43,845 bases of DNA from Nocardia miyunensis NBRC 108239 (lineage in GTDB: Bacteria > Actinomycetota > Actinomycetes > Mycobacteriales > Mycobacteriaceae). The position numbers and the translations under genes are program-made. Below the pieces are notes generated by a model, which ran no database searches, was not told the origin of the DNA, and worked only from the letters and a program-made list of their open reading frames with translations. Positions within the stretch are counted from its first letter, which is position 1. Each line of letters starts with the position of its first letter. The stretch is taken from contig NZ_BDBQ01000113.1 of the NCBI RefSeq assembly GCF_001613065.1, positions 1 through 43,845 on the forward strand, written 5' to 3'. Shown here in pieces: positions 39,685 through 43,845 of the stretch.

Positions 39685-40779
39685 TCACAGGTCGGTTTCA
39701 GCCAAGGCGACTGCGTGTGCTACCGCCGACCGCGCCCGGTCGACGGTCGTATAGCGGCCTAGACCACAGGGTGCCGCGACATCCAACGGGCCGCCGTAGG
39801 CCGACTCCGCCGCCGCCAGTGCCTGTCGTGCTTGCGCGAGCGGCTGCGCCGGAAGCGCAAGCCCGGCGATAACACGGGTAGTGGCAGGCATTTCGAGGCG
39901 TGCCAGGGGCGCGTAGTACCGCGGCCGAACCGGGGCCTGTCTGCCGTCGCCGATGGGCAGGTGGACGAAATCGAGATGTCTTCCCGCAGGCCAGTATCGC
40001 GCTATCGCGTTGGCCAGCGCGACGACCGCAGCCGTCGATCTCGGCGCCACGGCGGGCTTGTCGCCGAGGCTCCCGTAGCACAGATGTACTCCGAAACGGG
40101 CCTCGTGGGGCGCCCGTGCCACGAGGCGTGCGATCGCTCGACCCACCGCGGTGGCCAGGCGCTGCCGCAGGAACGCGGGCGTCCGCGCGCACAGGAGCGT
40201 CTCCGCGGCCAGTTCGAGTTGGAATACGACGTTGTCCCCCAACGTCTCCTGGATTCGGACGATCTCCCTGACAGTGGCGTCGACAATCGGCCGGTAATAG
40301 GGGAAGCCTCGCTCACCGCCGCGCGCCGAACCTCGACGCCACACGAGCATCCGTGCCTCGAAAGCGATGAAACCGATGACGAAGGGCGTCGGTATGCCTA
40401 CCTGCAAGCGAAGTCCGGGATCGGTTCGGCGCATATCGGCCAACGCCTCGAGGGCGCGCCCGGTCTCGACCGCATAGCCGAGCGCGGAGTCGATGTCGGC
40501 TTCGGCCAGCGATCGGCCTGTCCGAAGCCGAAAGGTGTTGCGGGAACGTAGCGTCGACCAATCACCGCGGCGCACGGGCTCCAGCGCCGGGATGTTGTCG
40601 AGCCGGTCGATGATGGGTCTGATGTACCACTGTGCGCGATAGGGATCCGCTTCACCGCCGGGAACCACGCCGTCCAGGAATTCACCGGCTGTGTCGACGG
40701 CGAACGCCATTGCCTTGTCTGGACTGTCCAACTGTGCGGGCAAGCTGCCCACGAAGTGAATTCTACGCTTGGGCTGCAC
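39685..40779 (-). CDS. MetE-like (cobalamin-independent methionine synthase fold) protein
   Basis: A 364-residue TIM-barrel protein resembling the C-terminal half of MetE. Landmarks: RRIHFVGSLPAQL, QVGIPTPFVIGFIAFEA, NVVFQLELAAETLLC, the HLCYGSLGDKPAV segment (His-x-Cys, matching a MetE zinc-ligand pair) and DFVHLPIGDGRQAP. It lacks the MetE N-terminal barrel. It may transfer methyl groups or act as a related lyase. The frame is open from a TTG at 40821; GTG at 40779 is my preferred start. Confidence 0.7.
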   Translation of the reverse strand: MQPKRRIHFVGSLPAQLDSPDKAMAFAVDTAGEFLDGVVPGGEADPYRAQWYIRPIIDRLDNIPALEPVRRGDWSTLRSRNTFRLRTGRSLAEADIDSALGYAVETGRALEALADMRRTDPGLRLQVGIPTPFVIGFIAFEARMLVWRRGSARGGERGFPYYRPIVDATVREIVRIQETLGDNVVFQLELAAETLLCARTPAFLRQRLATAVGRAIARLVARAPHEARFGVHLCYGSLGDKPAVAPRSTAAVVALANAIARYWPAGRHLDFVHLPIGDGRQAPVRPRYYAPLARLEMPATTRVIAGLALPAQPLAQARQALAAAESAYGGPLDVAAPCGLGRYTTVDRARSAVAHAVALAETDL

Positions 40780-41293
40780 AGCGTCAGTGTCGCATATGGC
40801 TGTCCCGAGCGGACCGTCCAAGGGGCATCCAGGTATTCGATGACGTTGTGCGGCACGGCAAATTCGAATCGCCCGGCCTGGTCAGCAGGGCCCGATAACC
40901 TTCGTCTGCGTCGTGGCCGCCAACCCCTGGAACCCCGGTGAACCCCGGAAACGATTCACCCAAAAGTCGGGAAACCTGTTCGGCCCCAACACAAACCACT
41001 GACCATGCCCCACACCCAGCCCCCGCGCTCACACACCCCAGATCGCCTACCCGCCGATCTCGGCCAGACCCGACACCGGATCCCAACTCCGTTCGAGATC
41101 GAACCGGTAGACACTCCGGCAGCCAGCACTCACGTACGACTTCCCTCCGATAGGTCGACCGACCTAACCACACCAGAAGCCTTGTGCAACAACAGAAAAG
41201 CAGTTATAGAAGATCGGCCGCTTCGCGATCCATTACACCGAGCTGGTCGATCTCACATGCCAGTAGTCCGGAACAGCGAGAGTAGCGCGGAGA
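40780..41293. other. Intergenic region
   Basis: About 515 bases between two leftward genes with no convincing gene. It contains the palindrome at 41151-41166 and the promoter of the MetE-like gene. Confidence 0.4.
41151..41166. promoter_or_regulatory. Perfect palindrome, possible TetR-type operator
   Basis: TAGGTCG-AC-CGACCTA, 7-bp arms with a 2-base centre. It lies downstream of the acyl-CoA synthetase gene and upstream of the leftward MetE-like gene. Confidence 0.45.
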
Positions 41294-42925
41294 TCAAGCT
41301 GAGGCCCTCCCGGTCAACCCGAGGGCGCGGGCAGACCGCTCCCTCATCACGATCTTCCGGATCTTGCCGGTGACTGTCATCGGGAACTCGTCGACGACCA
41401 TCACGTAGCGGGGGATCTTGTAGTGCGCCAGCTTGCCGGTCGCGAACGAGCGCACCGCCTCGGCGTCCAACGGATGCGCACCGGTGCGCATCTTGATCCA
41501 GGCGCAGAGCTCCTCACCGTACTTCTTGTCGGGTACGCCGATCACCTGAACGTCCTCGATGTCAGGGTGGGTGTGCAGGAACTCCTCGATCTCCCGCGGA
41601 TAGATGTTCTCTCCTCCGCGGATCACCATGTCCTTGATCCGGCCCACGATGTTGCAGTAGCCGTCTTCACGCATCACGGCGAGGTCGCCGGTATGCATCC
41701 AGCCGTCGGCATCGATCGCCTCCGCGGTCTTGTGTGGCTCGTCCCAGTAGCCGAGCATCACCGAGTAACCCCGGGTGCAGAACTCTCCGGCTTGTCCGCG
41801 CTCAGCGATCTGGCCGGTCAGAGTATCGATGATCTTGATCTCCAGGTGGGGGTGCACCCGCCCGATGGTGGCTGTGCGCCGGTCCAGGTCGTCATCGGCC
41901 CGGGTTTGCGTCGAGACCGGCGAAGTCTCGGTCATCCCGTACGCGATCGACACCTCGCTCATGTGCATATCGCTGATGCAGCGCTTCATCACCTCGATCG
42001 GACACGGCGCCCCCGCCATGATTCCCGTGCGCAAAGACGTCAGATCGTACGAGGCGAAGTCCGGGTGGTTCTGCATCGCGATGAACATCGTCGGCACGCC
42101 GTAGACGCCCGTGCAACGCTCGTTCTGGATGGTCTCCAGGGTGATCGCCGGGTCGAAACCCGGTGACGGGATCACCATGGTCGTGCCGTGGCTGGTGCAG
42201 CCGAGGTTGCCCATCACCATGCCGAAGCAATGGTAGAACGACACCGGAATACAGAGCCGGTCTTCCTCGGTGAAATTGATCAGCTCGGTGGTGAAGTACC
42301 CGTTGTTGAGAATGTTGCGATGGCTCAACGTCGCGCCCTTGGGATTCCCGGTGGTGCCCGAGGTGTACTGAATGTTGATGGGGTCCAACGGGTCCAAGGC
42401 CGACATCTTCTCTGCGACGGTGTCTCGCGGGAGGGAATCGCCGTGCGCGAGCAGGTCGGTCCAGTCATCGGTATCGAGGTAGACGACCCGCTTCAGGGTC
42501 GGGCAATTCTCACGGGTCTGCTCGATCATGCCGCGATAGTCGGAGGTCTTGAAGCTGGTGGCCGCTACGAGCAGGGACAATCCGCTGTGGTTGACCGCGA
42601 AGCTGAACTCGTTAGCGCGGTATGCAGGGTTCACGTTCACCAGAATCGCGCCGATCTTGGCGGTGGCGTACTGGGTGAGAGTCCACTCCGCACAGTTCGG
42701 CGACCAGATTCCGACCCGGTCGCCCTTGGTGATGCCGGCGGCCACCAGTCCGCGTGCGGTCCGGTTGACGTCAGCGTCGAACTCGGCCCAGGTCCATCGC
42801 CGGCCACTCGCGACCTCTACCAGAGCCTCACGATCGGGATGTGCGGACACGGTGCGTTCCAGGTTCGCGCCGATTGTCTCGTGAAGAAGACCGGGATACT
42901 CCTCGCCGCGTACGTATGACTCCAT
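41294..42925 (-). CDS. Acyl-CoA synthetase / AMP-binding enzyme (FadD-like)
   Basis: A 543-residue ANL-superfamily enzyme that activates a carboxylic acid to acyl-AMP and acyl-CoA. The A3 motif YTSGTTGNPKG, A5 YGMTETSPVS, A7 TGDLAVMREDGYCNIVGRIK, A8 IRGGENIYPREIEEFLHTHP and the A10 lysine (GKIRKIVMRE) are all present. ATG at 42925 with GGAG about 9 bases upstream. Substrate probably a medium or long fatty acid. Confidence 0.95.
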   Translation of the reverse strand: MESYVRGEEYPGLLHETIGANLERTVSAHPDREALVEVASGRRWTWAEFDADVNRTARGLVAAGITKGDRVGIWSPNCAEWTLTQYATAKIGAILVNVNPAYRANEFSFAVNHSGLSLLVAATSFKTSDYRGMIEQTRENCPTLKRVVYLDTDDWTDLLAHGDSLPRDTVAEKMSALDPLDPINIQYTSGTTGNPKGATLSHRNILNNGYFTTELINFTEEDRLCIPVSFYHCFGMVMGNLGCTSHGTTMVIPSPGFDPAITLETIQNERCTGVYGVPTMFIAMQNHPDFASYDLTSLRTGIMAGAPCPIEVMKRCISDMHMSEVSIAYGMTETSPVSTQTRADDDLDRRTATIGRVHPHLEIKIIDTLTGQIAERGQAGEFCTRGYSVMLGYWDEPHKTAEAIDADGWMHTGDLAVMREDGYCNIVGRIKDMVIRGGENIYPREIEEFLHTHPDIEDVQVIGVPDKKYGEELCAWIKMRTGAHPLDAEAVRSFATGKLAHYKIPRYVMVVDEFPMTVTGKIRKIVMRERSARALGLTGRASA

Positions 42926-43059
42926 GTTCACTGTCTCCAGTTCCGGGCCGGGTCGTCCTGCACCCCGACTTTCGTTGCCTCGGTACGTCATCGGCTCGAT
43001 ACGCACGCCGATGGCCCTGGAACGCTATCAGCGTGGGCCCTACTGTCCGATGCGTTCCG

Positions 43060-43358
43060 ATTACTGGCCGGTGAAAAAGACGAACACGAACTTCGAGCCT
43101 CGCCTCCATCTGCTCGACCTGTGGAATGTGCCGGGATCCGGGCAGGACATGCGCGGTGCCGCCGGGGATCCGGGCGACGTACTCATTCACGTAGGACGGC
43201 GGGACGATCCGATCATCCTCGCTCCAGACCACCAGGACTGCGGCGGTCTTCGACGCGCCCTCCGCCAAGGCGCATGTGGCCGATAACGCACGCCTCGCCC
43301 CGCTGGGCAGCAGGCACGAAATACGTTGCGGTGCAACTTCGAACGCAGGTTGAGGCAC
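43060..43358 (-). pseudogene. Alpha/beta hydrolase C-terminal fragment
   Basis: Minus-strand frame with AVLVVWSEDDRIVPPSYVNE, then YVARIPGGTAHVLPGSRHIP and QVEQMEA: the Asp strand (DDRIVPP) and catalytic His segment (GSRHIPQVEQ) of alpha/beta hydrolases. The N-terminal half and Ser nucleophile are missing, and the frame does not reach a normal end. A remnant 5' of the acyl-CoA synthetase. Confidence 0.6.
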
Positions 43359-43462
43359 GAACGTGGGCAGGCTGTCCAGAGCGTCGACCAGGAGCCTGTT
43401 GAGGCTGTACGAGCGGCCAGCTCTGGTGATGTGGGGCGATGGTCGAGTGGGGGCGTCGGTCG

Positions 43463-43825
43463 TTACGAATCGCGGTGCTCGCGTAGCTGATCGCGTTCGG
43501 CGGTGAGTGCGGCGTTGGTGTCGCGTAGCGCGGTGTTCGCATCTTCGAGTTCGAGGATGCGGGCGATCGCGACGAGATTGATTCCCTGCCCGGTGAGGGC
43601 GGCGATGCGCGCCAGTCGTGCGAGGTCGTCGTCGCTGTAGCGGCGGGTGCCCCCTGCGCTGCGGGCCGGTGTGACCAGGCCGTGCTCTTCGTACAGGCGC
43701 AGCGAATGCGCCCCCATTCCGGCCAGTTCGGCGGCCACCGAGATCCCGTACACCGCTTGGGCTGGTCCGGGCCGATGGCCGGAGCCGAGTCCGGGCGGGT
43801 GGTTGTGTCGATCGGGCGGCATCAT
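43463..43825 (-). CDS. MerR-family regulator, HspR-like
   Basis: A 120-residue MerR-type protein. The DNA-binding part is YGISVAAELAGMGAHSLRLY, EEHGLVTPARSAGGTRRYSD, DDLARLARIAALTGQGINLV, followed by a C-terminal coiled coil (LELEDANTALRDTNAALTAE). The pattern matches HspR, the heat-shock repressor of actinobacteria. ATG at 43825 with GAGAGG upstream. Its divergent target, if any, lies beyond the right edge. No HspR-type dyad is seen before the dnaK operon. Confidence 0.85.
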   Translation of the reverse strand: MMPPDRHNHPPGLGSGHRPGPAQAVYGISVAAELAGMGAHSLRLYEEHGLVTPARSAGGTRRYSDDDLARLARIAALTGQGINLVAIARILELEDANTALRDTNAALTAERDQLREHRDS

Positions 43826-43845
43826 GTTCCTCTCTTGCTGTTTCC

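Noticed and set aside
1..43845. CRISPR array or long tandem repeats
   Set aside because: No regularly spaced direct repeats were seen.

Overview
The window is high-GC actinobacterial DNA and reads like a Nocardia or a close relative in the Mycobacteriales. The pointers are strong G/C preference at third codon positions, an ESX-type WXG protein, an MTB12-like secreted protein, a SigF/SigB-family sigma factor with mycobacterial-type promoters, a DUF2637 protein, HspR- and CbpM-type regulators and many GTG/TTG starts. Family names come from recognisable motifs read by eye; no database search was made.

Left part (1-9700): a patchwork of accessory and decaying genes. It holds an ECF sigma factor cut by the window edge, an amidohydrolase divergent from an HxlR regulator, a 57-residue small gene with a perfect ribosome binding site, a gene broken by a 10-bp repeat insertion, two membrane proteins, a WXG-type protein, an AraC regulator with an internal deletion, an IS256-type transposase relic, the 3' half of a tRNA-Pro, and a frameshifted integrase tail. 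This looks like the decayed edge of one or more elements that used a tRNA-Pro gene as attachment site.

Centre (9700-21000): a large leftward operon dnaK-grpE-dnaJ(cbpA type)-cbpM-clpB-thioredoxin-UBP zinc finger-[cNMP/glutaredoxin-like/thioredoxin-reductase-like fusion]-DUF1931 histone-fold protein, followed by a separate PucR-type regulator. Gaps are 15 bases or less, or the genes overlap, so chaperone, redox and DNA-binding functions are probably made together. This is the most interesting system in the window.

21000-30000: an unrecognised gene divergent from dnaK, a truncated IS481-type transposase, an MFS exporter divergent from its ArsR regulator with twin palindromic operators, a CinA-type amidohydrolase, an Orn/Lys/Arg decarboxylase, a CBS-pair protein, a FAD/Rieske oxidoreductase, and two abutting opposite-strand fragments of cytochrome c oxidase subunit I.

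30000-33300: a general-stress neighbourhood with a CsbD-like gene behind a SigF-type promoter, a sigma region 4 relic, an acidic small protein, an intact SigF/SigB-family sigma factor, and two hypothetical genes. The CBS gene has a similar promoter.

33400-43845: a MarR regulator with a perfect operator, a cytochrome P450 lacking the I-helix threonine, an MTB12-like protein with an ABC-2 transporter, a DUF574-type methyltransferase, a MetE-like protein, an acyl-CoA-synthetase-like enzyme, an alpha/beta hydrolase fragment, and an HspR-like MerR regulator at the right edge.
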